DNA of 6,923 nucleotides from Acidobacteriota bacterium (GCA_005790265.1 SXVE01000196.1:1-6923), one strand, 5' to 3'. Shown: positions 1-6,923, counted from the stretch's first letter. Program-made: numbers and translations. Notes: a model not told the origin generated them from the sequence alone.

Positions 1-2
1 CG

Positions 3-56
3 GATCCGAAAACCGTCGAATTCGCGCTCAACGAATGGGGCGAAGTTTTCAAATAG
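3..56 (+). CDS. 3' end of the upstream part of an interrupted gene, ending at in-frame TAG
   Basis: Seventeen sense codons (DPKTVEFALNEWGEVFK) followed by TAG at 54-56. The frame is the same as that of the 530-codon open frame that starts directly after the TAG, and the residues on both sides read as one continuous protein segment (NEWGEVFK, one missing residue, LPRVYAVMVPGGDP). I therefore take this as the upstream portion of the same gene, broken by a single nonsense codon, rather than as the tail of a separate gene. The N-terminus, including any signal peptide, lies outside the window. Alternatives are a sequencing or assembly error (for example CAG read as TAG), a true two-gene arrangement with stop-start coupling, or readthrough. 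Confidence 0.6.
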   Translation, partial: DPKTVEFALNEWGEVFK

Positions 57-1649
57 TTGCCGCGCGTTTATGCGGTGATGGTTCCGGGCGGCGATCCCGT
101 ACACACGCAGCCGAAATATTTAATGTCGCTGCTCGAAAAACAAACGGCTGTTTTGCGCAAATATCATCCGAAAGCACAGATGTGGGTTGCGCCGCAGGGT
201 TTTAACAAAGAATGGATGGACGAATTTTACGCCATTCTCGACAAAGAAAATCCGGCATGGCTGACCGGCATCGTGTTCGGTCCGCAGGTGCGCGAAACTC
301 TGCCGAAACTGCGCGCGCGCATCGCTAAAAAATATCCGATTCGCCATTATCCGGACATCACGCATAGTCTTTCGGCGCAGTATCCGGTTCCCGATTGGGA
401 TTTGGCGTATCCGCAAACCGAAGCGCGCGAAGTAATTAATCCGCGTCCGCTCGATCAGGCGCAGGTCTTTAAAGTTTCGCAGCCGCTGACCATCGGTTTT
501 CTGACTTATTCGGAAGGCTGTAACGACGATGTCAATAAAATCGTCTGGAGCGGACTTGGCTGGAATCCCGACGCCGATGTGAGAAATATTCTGCGCGAAT
601 ACAGTCGTTATTTCATCGCCGAAAATCACGCCGAAGAATTCACCGATGGTTTGTTCGGTCTCGAACAAAATTGGCGCGGTTCGCTAATGTCAAACGTTAG
701 CGTCGAAGCGACGTTGCAGCGTTTTCAAACGCTTGAACGAACCGCGACGCCGCAGCTTTTGCTTAACTGGCGATTTCAGCAAGCGCTTTACCGCGCTTAT
801 TACGACGCGTTCGTGCAGCGGCGATTGATCGCCGAAACCGCCGCCGAAGAAGCCGCGAATGCGCAGTTGCGCAATGCCAAACAACTCGGCGCGCTGACTT
901 CGATTAACGAAGCGGAAAAAATTCTCGACGCGGCAATCGCCGAAGCGAGTGCCAACGAATTGCGCGCGCGCGTTTTTGAACTCGGCGAAGCGCTTTATCA
1001 AAGCATTCGGATGCAGCTTTCGACCGAAAAATATCAGGGAAAACCCGGTCGGGGCAGCAATCTCGATACGATTGATATGCCGCTCAATAATCGTCTGTGG
1101 CTGAAAACGAAATTCGCGGCGATTCGCCAGATGCCCGATGAAGCGGCGCGTTTGAGCGCAATCGGCGAAATCGTCAATTGGACAAATCCGGGAATCGGCG
1201 GCTTTTACGATGATTTGGGCAATTCGTCAAAACAACCGCATTTGCTGAATTCCGGCAAATTCAATCAAGACCCCGGATTTATGGAAACCGCATTTTCCGG
1301 TTTCGCTTACAAACCCGAATGGCGGCGCTCGTGGTTCGACAGCGCGGAAACGGCATTTGATACGCCGCTCCAGATGCGCTACACGAATTTAGACCCGACG
1401 GCGCAGTATAAAATTCGCGTCGTTTACGCCGGAACTCTGCCGCAGCTGAAAATCAAGTTGACGGCAAACGAAAAATACGAAATTCATCCGCTGTCGGAAA
1501 AACCGAATCCGGTCAAACCCGTCGAATTCGACGTTCCGCAAGCGGCAACGGCAGCCGGCGAATTAAACTTAACTTGGGAAATCGAACCGGGACGCGGCGG
1601 CAACGGACGCGGCAGACAAGTTTCGGAAATCTGGCTGATTAAAAAATAA
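57..1649 (+). CDS. Conserved protein with carbohydrate-enzyme character, 5'-interrupted (C-terminal part of a larger protein)
   Basis: 530 codons ending in TAA. I cannot assign a named family. Visible layout, numbered from the TTG at 57: residues 1-155 have alternating hydrophobic strands and polar motifs resembling part of an alpha/beta or TIM-barrel enzyme (VPGGDP 9-14, QMWVAPQGF 41-49, HYPDITHS 97-104, YSEGCNDDVNKIVW 151-164). Residues about 170-375 are mostly helical, with a charged Ala/Glu/Arg-rich stretch at 250-320. Residues 376-395 hold a WTNPGIGGFYDDLGN segment. Residues about 435-530 are strand-rich (MRYTNLDPTAQYKIRVVYAG) and look like a beta-sandwich accessory domain. The many aromatic and acidic residues and the neighbouring receptor and sugar enzymes suggest a glycan- or glycoside-acting enzyme; this is inference. 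The start is not convincing: TTG at 57 abuts the TAG, no Shine-Dalgarno precedes it, and the alternative ATG at 78 also lacks one. The gene is most likely the downstream part of one broken by the TAG. Confidence 0.72.
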   Translation: MPRVYAVMVPGGDPVHTQPKYLMSLLEKQTAVLRKYHPKAQMWVAPQGFNKEWMDEFYAILDKENPAWLTGIVFGPQVRETLPKLRARIAKKYPIRHYPDITHSLSAQYPVPDWDLAYPQTEAREVINPRPLDQAQVFKVSQPLTIGFLTYSEGCNDDVNKIVWSGLGWNPDADVRNILREYSRYFIAENHAEEFTDGLFGLEQNWRGSLMSNVSVEATLQRFQTLERTATPQLLLNWRFQQALYRAYYDAFVQRRLIAETAAEEAANAQLRNAKQLGALTSINEAEKILDAAIAEASANELRARVFELGEALYQSIRMQLSTEKYQGKPGRGSNLDTIDMPLNNRLWLKTKFAAIRQMPDEAARLSAIGEIVNWTNPGIGGFYDDLGNSSKQPHLLNSGKFNQDPGFMETAFSGFAYKPEWRRSWFDSAETAFDTPLQMRYTNLDPTAQYKIRVVYAGTLPQLKIKLTANEKYEIHPLSEKPNPVKPVEFDVPQAATAAGELNLTWEIEPGRGGNGRGRQVSEIWLIKK

Positions 1650-1683
1650 ATAATTTAAGAATTGACGATTGTTATTGCAGGAA

Positions 1684-1689
1684 AAGGAG
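1684..1689 (+). promoter_or_regulatory. Strong Shine-Dalgarno site for the receptor gene
   Basis: AAGGAG lies 7 nt upstream of the ATG at 1697, an ideal match and spacing. It fixes the start of the receptor gene and is clearly the strongest ribosome binding site in the window; the two downstream genes have only weak or no such sites. The 47-bp gap that contains it shows no convincing promoter. Confidence 0.85.
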
Positions 1690-1696
1690 AAAGAAA

Positions 1697-4600
1697 ATGA
1701 CTTTATCGAGATTAACAACATTGCTGCTGCTCATCGTGTTCACTGCGCTTCTGCTGTCGGCGCAGGGTTCGCCGACCGGAACGATCACCGGCGTCACGAG
1801 AGATGATGCGGGCGCATCGGTTCCTGGAAGCCGCGTGATTGCCACAAATACGGGAACGAACACGGCCTTTGAAGCTGTCGCCGATGAAAACGGCAGTTAT
1901 ACGATTCGTTCGCTGCCCGTCGGCAATTACGTCGTTTCGGTCGAAGCCGCCGGATTCAAAAAAACCACGCTGACTGAAATCGTCGTGCGCGTCAATGAAG
2001 AAATTCGCGTTGATGCGAATTTGAGCGTCGGCGCGCTGAGCGAAGAAGTAACCGTCACGGCGGAAACTTCGCTGGTCAACACGACCAGTTCGACTTTGAA
2101 AACCGTGATTGACGAACGCCGCATCAACGAGCTTCCGCTCAACGGTCGCGATCCGAACGCGCTCGTGCAACTGGTCGCCGGCGTTCAGCCAGACACGCGC
2201 ACGAGTTTGACTTCCGGCACGACTTATCCGGGAGCGGTTTCCGTTTCGTCAAACGGCGGACGCGGCAATACGACCAATTACGTCCTCGACGGCGGCTCGA
2301 ACAACGATTCGTACAGCAATCAATCGAACCCGACGCCGAACCCGGACGCGTTGCAGGAATTCAGTGTGCAGACTAATAATTTCAGCGCGGAATACGGCAG
2401 AAACTTGGGCGCTGTCGTCAATGCAGTAACGAAATCGGGCACGAACGATTTTCACGGCAGTTTATTTGAATACGTGCGCAACGAAGCGTTTAACGCGACT
2501 AATTTCTTTGCGCCGATCTCCAACGGCGAGAAACTGCGCGACGGCTTGAAACGCAATCAATTCGGCGGAACCGTCGGCGGACCGCTGCCGCTGCCGAATT
2601 TCGGCGAAGGCGGACCGTTTTTCAAAAGCGGACGCGACCGCACATTCTTTTTCTTTTCATATCAGGGAACTCGCACTGTTCAGCGTCCGAGCGATACGAC
2701 GGCAATCGTGCCGTCAGCGACGCAGCGCGCCGCTGTAACTAACCCAGTGGCGGCGCGGCTTTTGCAATATATTCCGCTGCCGAACGAACCAGGCAATCTG
2801 GTGCGGTTTACGGTTCCCATCAAATTAAACGACGATCAGACGATGGTGCGCATTGACCACAAATTCAGCGACAACAACAACCTGTTCGGCAGATTCTGGG
2901 TTTCAAAAGCGAGTCAGCCCGCGTATCTGGATTCGGCAAATTACCTCGCGTCATCTTTCGGTCGCGTCTGGAAAAATACGATTGTCGCTCTAAACGACAC
3001 GCACGTTTTCAGCCCGCGTGTCGTCAACAATACGGTTTTTACTTTTAATCGCACGAACAACGATAATTTTCACATTTTGCCGCCAAGTTTGAATTCGCTC
3101 GGCTCCAATATTTACAGCGACGGCGCACCGCAGCTTTCGATTTCCGTTCCCGGATTTTTCACGATTGATACGGGCGATACCAACAGTTTTAACCGCACGG
3201 AATATCAGGTAACGAATACGACTCGTTTGAGTTATGGCAAACACAATATTTCAGTCGGCGGCGAATACAGCCACGGCACGAACGATATTGTTAATAATTT
3301 CCGCGTCAACGGACAGTTTACGTTCGCAGGTGTGACTAATCCGGTTCCTGGCTCAGGTTTTACGAACAATGCGCTGACGAATTTTTTAAACGGCAAATTT
3401 ACGGCGCTGACGCAGGGCGCGGGCGAGTATAAAAACACCATCGTCAACGCTCCGGCGGCGTTTGTTCAGGACGATTACCGCGTCAGCAACAAACTAACGC
3501 TTAACCTCGGTTTGCGCTGGGATCCGTTCATTCCGTACACGGACGCGAATGACAAAATAGCGAGTTACCGCGCCGGTCAGCAGTCGCAGGTTTACACCAA
3601 CGCGCCGCTCGGTCTTTTATATCCGGGCGATCCGGGTTTGCCGGAAGGCGGATATTCGCGCACCTTATGGAATTTCGGTCCGCGCGTCGGCTTCGCCTAC
3701 GATTTGACGGGCGACGGTAAAACCAGTATTCGCGGAGGTTACGGAATTTTCTATGACCGACCGAATCTTATTTCAACCAACAATGCGGCGGCGCAGTCGC
3801 CATTCGGCACGGTTTTGACAACCGACGGAAACGCGCTCAATTCGCTGACCGATCCGTATGCCGGGCGCACGAATCCGTTTCCGGTCAATATCTTCCCGCC
3901 GTCGAACGTCAGTTTCACTTATCCGGTGACGGTTTTCAGTTACGCCGAAGACTTGAAAAACGGAATGGCGCAGTCGTATAACCTTTCGTTTGAACGCGAA
4001 ATTTTTCCGACTTATCTGGTGCGCATCGCTTACGCCGGTTCGCGCGGCAGCCGTCTTTCGATTGTTCGCGAAGCAAATCCGGCGGTTTATTCGGTCGGCG
4101 CGACAACCGGCACAACAAACGCACGTCGTCGTCTCGCGCCAATCTACGGCAGCATCGCCGTTACCGAATCAACCGGCAGATCGAATTATAATTCGCTGCA
4201 ATTAACGCTCGATAAAAGATTCAGCAAAGGTTTGTCAATTCTGGCAAACTACACTTTTTCAAAAAGCATTGACGACAGTTCGGAAAACAAAGGAACCGGC
4301 GTTTCGCAGACGAATCCGTACGATTTGAATTTTGATCGCGGTCTCGCCAATTTCGATCATCGCCACCGTTTCACGGCTTCGGTTCTTTATGAGTTGCCGC
4401 GTTTTTCTTCGCAGAAATTAATCAACGGAATTTTCGGGGGATGGAATCTGACCGGCATCTACACGTACCAGAGCGGCACGCCGTTCAGCGTTTTGAGCGG
4501 TGTGGACAACGCGCGCACCGGAACGCCGAATCAGCGCGCGGACATCATCGGCGATTACGAATTATCCGGCGACCGAACGCGCGGCGAACAAATCGCCCGC

Positions 4601-4885
4601 TGGTTTAATACGGCGGCATTTACGACAAACGCGCTCGGAACTTTCGGCAATTCGGGAAGAAACATCGTCATCGGACCCGATTTCAAATCGCTCAACGTCG
4701 GTTTGCACAAAAACTTTGCTATCACTGAATCAATGCGTATTCAACTGCGCGGCGAAGCGTTTAACGTGCTGAACAACGTCAATCTGAATTTGCCGAATAG
4801 CACCGTAACATCAAGCGCATTCGGCAGAATCACAAGCGCGGGCGATCCGCGAATTCTGCAATTCGCCATTCGCTTTGTTTTCTAA
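1697..4885 (+). CDS. TonB-dependent receptor-like outer-membrane protein (Oar-like, carboxypeptidase-regulatory-like N-domain)
   Basis: A 1062-aa outer-membrane beta-barrel protein, probably for import of a large or scarce ligand such as an oligosaccharide; the ligand is not readable from sequence. Residues 1-24 form a signal peptide (Arg5, leucine-rich core, likely cleavage after AQG). Residues about 27-112 are a carboxypeptidase-regulatory-like beta-sandwich (GTITGVTRDDAGASVPGSRV, DENGSYTIRSLPVGNYVVSV). The plug follows from about 125 to 255, with the conserved INELPLNGRDPNALVQL, NYVLDGGSNND and LQEFSVQTNNFSAEYGR stretches and the VVNAVTKSGTNDFHGSLFEY plug-barrel transition. The rest is barrel, with repeated amphipathic strands, acidobacterial-type barrel phrases (GPRVGFAYDLTGDGKTSIRGGYGIFYDR, FDHRHRFTASVLYELP) and a terminal strand ending in FAIRFVF, a C-terminal Phe as expected for BAM-assembled barrels. 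Length is typical of Oar-like proteins. I see no clear TonB box and no SusD partner next to it. It appears intact, with an unambiguous ATG start. Confidence 0.93.
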   Translation: MTLSRLTTLLLLIVFTALLLSAQGSPTGTITGVTRDDAGASVPGSRVIATNTGTNTAFEAVADENGSYTIRSLPVGNYVVSVEAAGFKKTTLTEIVVRVNEEIRVDANLSVGALSEEVTVTAETSLVNTTSSTLKTVIDERRINELPLNGRDPNALVQLVAGVQPDTRTSLTSGTTYPGAVSVSSNGGRGNTTNYVLDGGSNNDSYSNQSNPTPNPDALQEFSVQTNNFSAEYGRNLGAVVNAVTKSGTNDFHGSLFEYVRNEAFNATNFFAPISNGEKLRDGLKRNQFGGTVGGPLPLPNFGEGGPFFKSGRDRTFFFFSYQGTRTVQRPSDTTAIVPSATQRAAVTNPVAARLLQYIPLPNEPGNLVRFTVPIKLNDDQTMVRIDHKFSDNNNLFGRFWVSKASQPAYLDSANYLASSFGRVWKNTIVALNDTHVFSPRVVNNTVFTFNRTNNDNFHILPPSLNSLGSNIYSDGAPQLSISVPGFFTIDTGDTNSFNRTEYQVTNTTRLSYGKHNISVGGEYSHGTNDIVNNFRVNGQFTFAGVTNPVPGSGFTNNALTNFLNGKFTALTQGAGEYKNTIVNAPAAFVQDDYRVSNKLTLNLGLRWDPFIPYTDANDKIASYRAGQQSQVYTNAPLGLLYPGDPGLPEGGYSRTLWNFGPRVGFAYDLTGDGKTSIRGGYGIFYDRPNLISTNNAAAQSPFGTVLTTDGNALNSLTDPYAGRTNPFPVNIFPPSNVSFTYPVTVFSYAEDLKNGMAQSYNLSFEREIFPTYLVRIAYAGSRGSRLSIVREANPAVYSVGATTGTTNARRRLAPIYGSIAVTESTGRSNYNSLQLTLDKRFSKGLSILANYTFSKSIDDSSENKGTGVSQTNPYDLNFDRGLANFDHRHRFTASVLYELPRFSSQKLINGIFGGWNLTGIYTYQSGTPFSVLSGVDNARTGTPNQRADIIGDYELSGDRTRGEQIARWFNTAAFTTNALGTFGNSGRNIVIGPDFKSLNVGLHKNFAITESMRIQLRGEAFNVLNNVNLNLPNSTVTSSAFGRITSAGDPRILQFAIRFVF

Positions 4886-4911
4886 AACTGCCGGTCGCTT
4901 TGTTAAAAATC

Positions 4912-4946
4912 GCGGCTGAAAGCTGAGTAAACTCTCTTTCAGCCGC
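4912..4946. repeat. Perfect 11-bp inverted repeat (intergenic hairpin) after the receptor gene
   Basis: GCGGCTGAAAG at 4912-4922 is exactly complementary in reverse to CTTTCAGCCGC at 4936-4946. The 13-nt spacer can add an inner GAG/CTC stem closed by a TAAA loop. It begins 27 nt past the receptor stop codon. On the + strand the stem is followed by AAACAAAAAC, with no U-tract, so it is not a standard intrinsic terminator for the receptor gene. On the - strand the stem would be followed by GATTTTTAAC, a short U-run, but no - strand gene ends here. A role as an mRNA 3'-end stabiliser or partial attenuator between the receptor and the downstream enzyme genes is plausible. Confidence 0.7.
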
Positions 4947-4985
4947 AAACAAAAACTTATTGAATCCGGGAATTTGAGTTTATAT

Positions 4986-6071
4986 ATGTCACCGAAAAAA
5001 GGTTTAAATATTCCGATTGTCACCGCGCTCGACGAAGCCGGAAATCTGATAGAAGCGGATCAGCGAAATATCGTGCGCCACGGAATTCAGCAGGGACACG
5101 GCGCGGACAGTTTGTTCGTCGCGGGAACGACTGGCGAATATAATCGCCTCAGTCAGCCGCAAATTCGTCGTCTGCTCGAAGTCGGAGTTGATGAAATTAA
5201 AAAGGTTAATCAAACTCTGGCGGAAGGAATCGCGCCGGTTGAAACGTGGGTCGGGATTACCGCGCCGACGAAAGCCGAAAGCATCGAGCTTCTCGAACTG
5301 GCGATTGATCTGAAAGCGGAAGTCGGCGTTTTTGCGCCGTATGCGATTGACGATCTGCCTTCGTCGGAAGTCATCCAGTTTTTCGAGCGCGAAATTTCGC
5401 CGCGCCTTGCCGCGAGTTCATTGATCGTCGGTTTATACGATAATCCGGACATTGCCGCCGCACACAACGCCAATTTAAATGTGCCGAACGAGCTAATTGC
5501 CGCGCTCGGTCAGATGCCGTCCGTCGTCGGTCTAAAGGCTTCGGCAAACCGACAGGCGTTCGGCAATTACGCTAAATCCTTCGCCAAAGGAATGGACGCG
5601 CCGTTTACGCTTTATGCCGGAAACGCCAATCTGATCTTCGATATTGACGAAATTCAGCGCGAAAACGGCATCGAAAACGCCGAAGTCGCCATCGCCGGAG
5701 TCGTTTCGGGACCGGCAAATGTTTTTCCGCGCGAATGGAAACAGGCTTGGGAAGCCGTCGTCGCGCACGACCGCGAGCAAATCAATTTCTATCAAAAATT
5801 CTTTGAAGATTTCGTCCGGCTCACCGGTTTTCCCGGCGCTAACGGCTACGGCAGCAAATTGATCGGCGGAATCAAACAGGCGATGCTTCATCTCGGAATT
5901 ATTGGCAGCGCGGCGGTCGCCCCCGGAACTCCGGCGTTCACGGCGGACGAAGCAGAAATTCTGAACGAAAATTTGACTAAACTGATGAACGACGCGCAAT
6001 TTCCGGCGAAAATAACAGCGGGCGAAACAAGCGAGAATCAGCAGACGATCAGGACGATTTCCAACATTTAA
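4986..6071 (+). CDS. Dihydrodipicolinate synthase/N-acetylneuraminate lyase superfamily enzyme (pyruvate-type aldolase or dehydratase)
   Basis: A 361-aa cytoplasmic class I (Schiff-base) lyase-type TIM barrel. Numbered from ATG 4986: GLNIPIVTALDEAGNL opens the barrel; GTTGE at 47-51 holds the paired threonines of the proton relay; Tyr151 in GLYDNP matches the catalytic tyrosine of the family's YNxP motif; Lys184 in VVGLKAS is the Schiff-base lysine; YAGNANLIFD (210-219) and AGVVSGPANVFP (237-248) match the later substrate-loop and GxxSxxANVxP regions. The Arg that in E. coli DapA follows the YNVP motif is absent (YDNPDIAAA), so it is unlikely to be the lysine-biosynthetic enzyme; a 2-keto-3-deoxy sugar-acid aldolase or dehydratase is more likely given the pentulose kinase 63 bp downstream. 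It is longer than the usual 290-310 aa, partly through a C-terminal tail (about 318-361). ATG 4986 is preferred because GAG precedes it by 7 nt; TTG 4974, four codons earlier, has no usable site. Confidence 0.87.
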   Translation: MSPKKGLNIPIVTALDEAGNLIEADQRNIVRHGIQQGHGADSLFVAGTTGEYNRLSQPQIRRLLEVGVDEIKKVNQTLAEGIAPVETWVGITAPTKAESIELLELAIDLKAEVGVFAPYAIDDLPSSEVIQFFEREISPRLAASSLIVGLYDNPDIAAAHNANLNVPNELIAALGQMPSVVGLKASANRQAFGNYAKSFAKGMDAPFTLYAGNANLIFDIDEIQRENGIENAEVAIAGVVSGPANVFPREWKQAWEAVVAHDREQINFYQKFFEDFVRLTGFPGANGYGSKLIGGIKQAMLHLGIIGSAAVAPGTPAFTADEAEILNENLTKLMNDAQFPAKITAGETSENQQTIRTISNI

Positions 6072-6134
6072 GACGAACAAATTTTAAGCGTCAAAACTTT
6101 ACAAGGCGCGTTTTACAGCCGACAAAATCAACAA

Positions 6135-6923
6135 ATGGAAGCCCAAAATATAGAAAATAAAAGCGAATTCGTTGTTGGCGTGGATGTCGGCACGGGCAGT
6201 GCCAGAGCAGGAATTTTCGCTTTGGATGGCGCGATGAGCGCGTCCGCCGTGCATCCGATTAAGATTTTTCGCCCCGCCGCGAATCACGTCGAGCAATCGA
6301 GCGAAGACGTTTGGACGGCGGTCTGCAAATGCGTTCGTCAGGCTTTGGAAACGGGAAAAATTGATTCGCAAAACGTTGTCGGGATTAGCTTTGACGCGAC
6401 TTGTTCGCTCGCCGCGCTTGATGAAAACGATCAGCCGGTGACAATTTCAACGACGGGAAACGACGAGCAAAACATTATCGTCTGGATGGATCATCGCGCT
6501 GAAAAACAGACGAACGAAATTAATAAAACGAAACATCGCGTGCTTGATTACGTCGGCGGCAGGATTTCGCCCGAACAGGAAATTCCGAAGCTCAAATGGA
6601 TTAAGGAAAACCTGCCGGAAACTTGGAATCGAACGGCGAAGTTTCTCGATTTAGCCGATTTTCTGACGTATCGCGCAAGCGGCGCAAATGTCCGCAGTCT
6701 TTGCACCGTCGTCTGCAAGTGGACTTATATGGGCCACGAAGGCGAATTCGGAAACTGGGACGAAAGTTTTTTTAAAGAAATCGAGTTGGAAGATTTATTC
6801 GTTAATAATCGCGTCGGCGAAGCTGTCCGACCGATGGGAACTTTCGCCGGAAATTTGACTGCACAAGCGGCTGGAGAGTTGGAGCTTTCGACTGAAACGG
6901 CGGTCGGAATCGGCATTATAGAC
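6135..6923 (+). CDS. FGGY-family pentulose kinase, probable D-ribulokinase (5' half, runs off the window)
   Basis: 263 codons from ATG 6135, open to the right edge; the family is about 530-550 aa, so roughly the N-terminal half is present. It would phosphorylate a ketopentose with ATP, most likely D-ribulose to D-ribulose 5-phosphate for the pentose phosphate pathway. The ATP-binding phosphate-1 region of the actin/hexokinase fold is VVGVDVGTGSARAGIF (13-28). EQSSEDVW (53-60), GISFDATCSLAALD (83-96), NIIVWMDHRA (113-122), VLDYVGGRISPEQEIPKLKW (136-155), DLADFLTYRASG (172-183) and RSLCTVVCKWTY (187-198) match the human FGGY/yeast YDR109C-type subfamily much better than xylulokinase or glycerol kinase; the MDHRA block includes the usual substrate aspartate and arginine. 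The window ends just after GIGIID, where AHAGG-type residues normally follow. This is the only possible ATG/GTG/TTG start after the in-frame stop at 6069-6071. No clear ribosome binding site is visible. Probably co-transcribed with the preceding lyase-type gene. Confidence 0.92.
   Translation, partial: MEAQNIENKSEFVVGVDVGTGSARAGIFALDGAMSASAVHPIKIFRPAANHVEQSSEDVWTAVCKCVRQALETGKIDSQNVVGISFDATCSLAALDENDQPVTISTTGNDEQNIIVWMDHRAEKQTNEINKTKHRVLDYVGGRISPEQEIPKLKWIKENLPETWNRTAKFLDLADFLTYRASGANVRSLCTVVCKWTYMGHEGEFGNWDESFFKEIELEDLFVNNRVGEAVRPMGTFAGNLTAQAAGELELSTETAVGIGIID

Noticed and set aside
54..56. Reassigned UAG genetic code or pyrrolysine insertion
   Set aside because: A single case with no downstream recoding structure, no methylamine-type protein context and no tRNA visible here; a mutation or base error is simpler.
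120..668. 182-codon open frame on the - strand
   Set aside because: It lies wholly inside the first gene, has a basic, low-complexity composition unlike a folded protein, and no ribosome binding site or recognisable motif; it is a by-product of codon use on the other strand.
1662..1667. TTGACG resembling a -35 box before the receptor gene
   Set aside because: No -10-like element lies about 17 bp downstream (that position is the purine-rich ribosome binding site), so a promoter here is not supported.
3990..4205. Overlapping + strand open frame inside the receptor gene (also 4500-4772)
   Set aside because: Both are out of frame within conserved barrel sequence and rich in Arg/Ser/Ala as expected of shifted reading; no independent start signals.
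5532..6080. 182-codon open frame on the - strand
   Set aside because: It is antisense to the well-supported DHDPS-family gene, with no recognisable domain; taken as a shadow frame.
6072..6134. Possible fusion or readthrough joining the lyase-type gene to the kinase, since both are in the same frame
   Set aside because: A clean TAA at 6069-6071 and a good kinase N-terminus starting at ATG 6135 show separate genes; the shared frame is a one-in-three coincidence.

Overview
The window reads entirely on the + strand and carries four genes packed closely together (gaps of 47, 88 or 100, and 63 bp), which looks like one transcription unit or two adjoining ones. The theme is carbohydrate acquisition and breakdown. 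The large outer-membrane protein is of the Oar-like TonB-dependent type (carboxypeptidase-regulatory-like N-domain, plug, barrel), the kind that is greatly expanded in Acidobacteriota. Together with moderate GC by eye and stops that are TAA on all three intact 3' ends, this makes a member of Acidobacteriota the most likely source. That placement is inference; no rRNA or marker gene is present.

Region by region: (1) Positions 1-1649 hold the C-terminal 530 or so codons of a large conserved protein with a carbohydrate-enzyme look but no named family that I can assign. Its frame stays open to the left edge except for one in-frame TAG at 54-56, which appears to cut a single gene in two. (2) Positions 1697-4885 encode a 1062-aa TonB-dependent-receptor-like protein with a strong ribosome binding site and a signal peptide. 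(3) Positions 4886-4985 are intergenic and contain a perfect 11-bp inverted repeat. (4) Positions 4986-6071 encode a pyruvate-dependent aldolase/dehydratase of the DapA/NanA superfamily that lacks the arginine expected of a true lysine-pathway DapA. (5) Positions 6135-6923 are the first half of an FGGY-family pentulose kinase closest to D-ribulokinases; it runs off the right edge.

Working model (inference): the first protein acts on a glycan or glycoside, the receptor handles uptake across the outer membrane, and the Schiff-base aldolase-type enzyme plus the pentulose kinase feed the resulting sugar or sugar acid into central metabolism (pyruvate and the pentose phosphate pathway). The substrate is not readable from the sequence. 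The points most worth following are the in-frame amber codon, the uncharacterised first protein family, and the pairing of a non-DapA DHDPS-family enzyme with a D-ribulokinase-like kinase.
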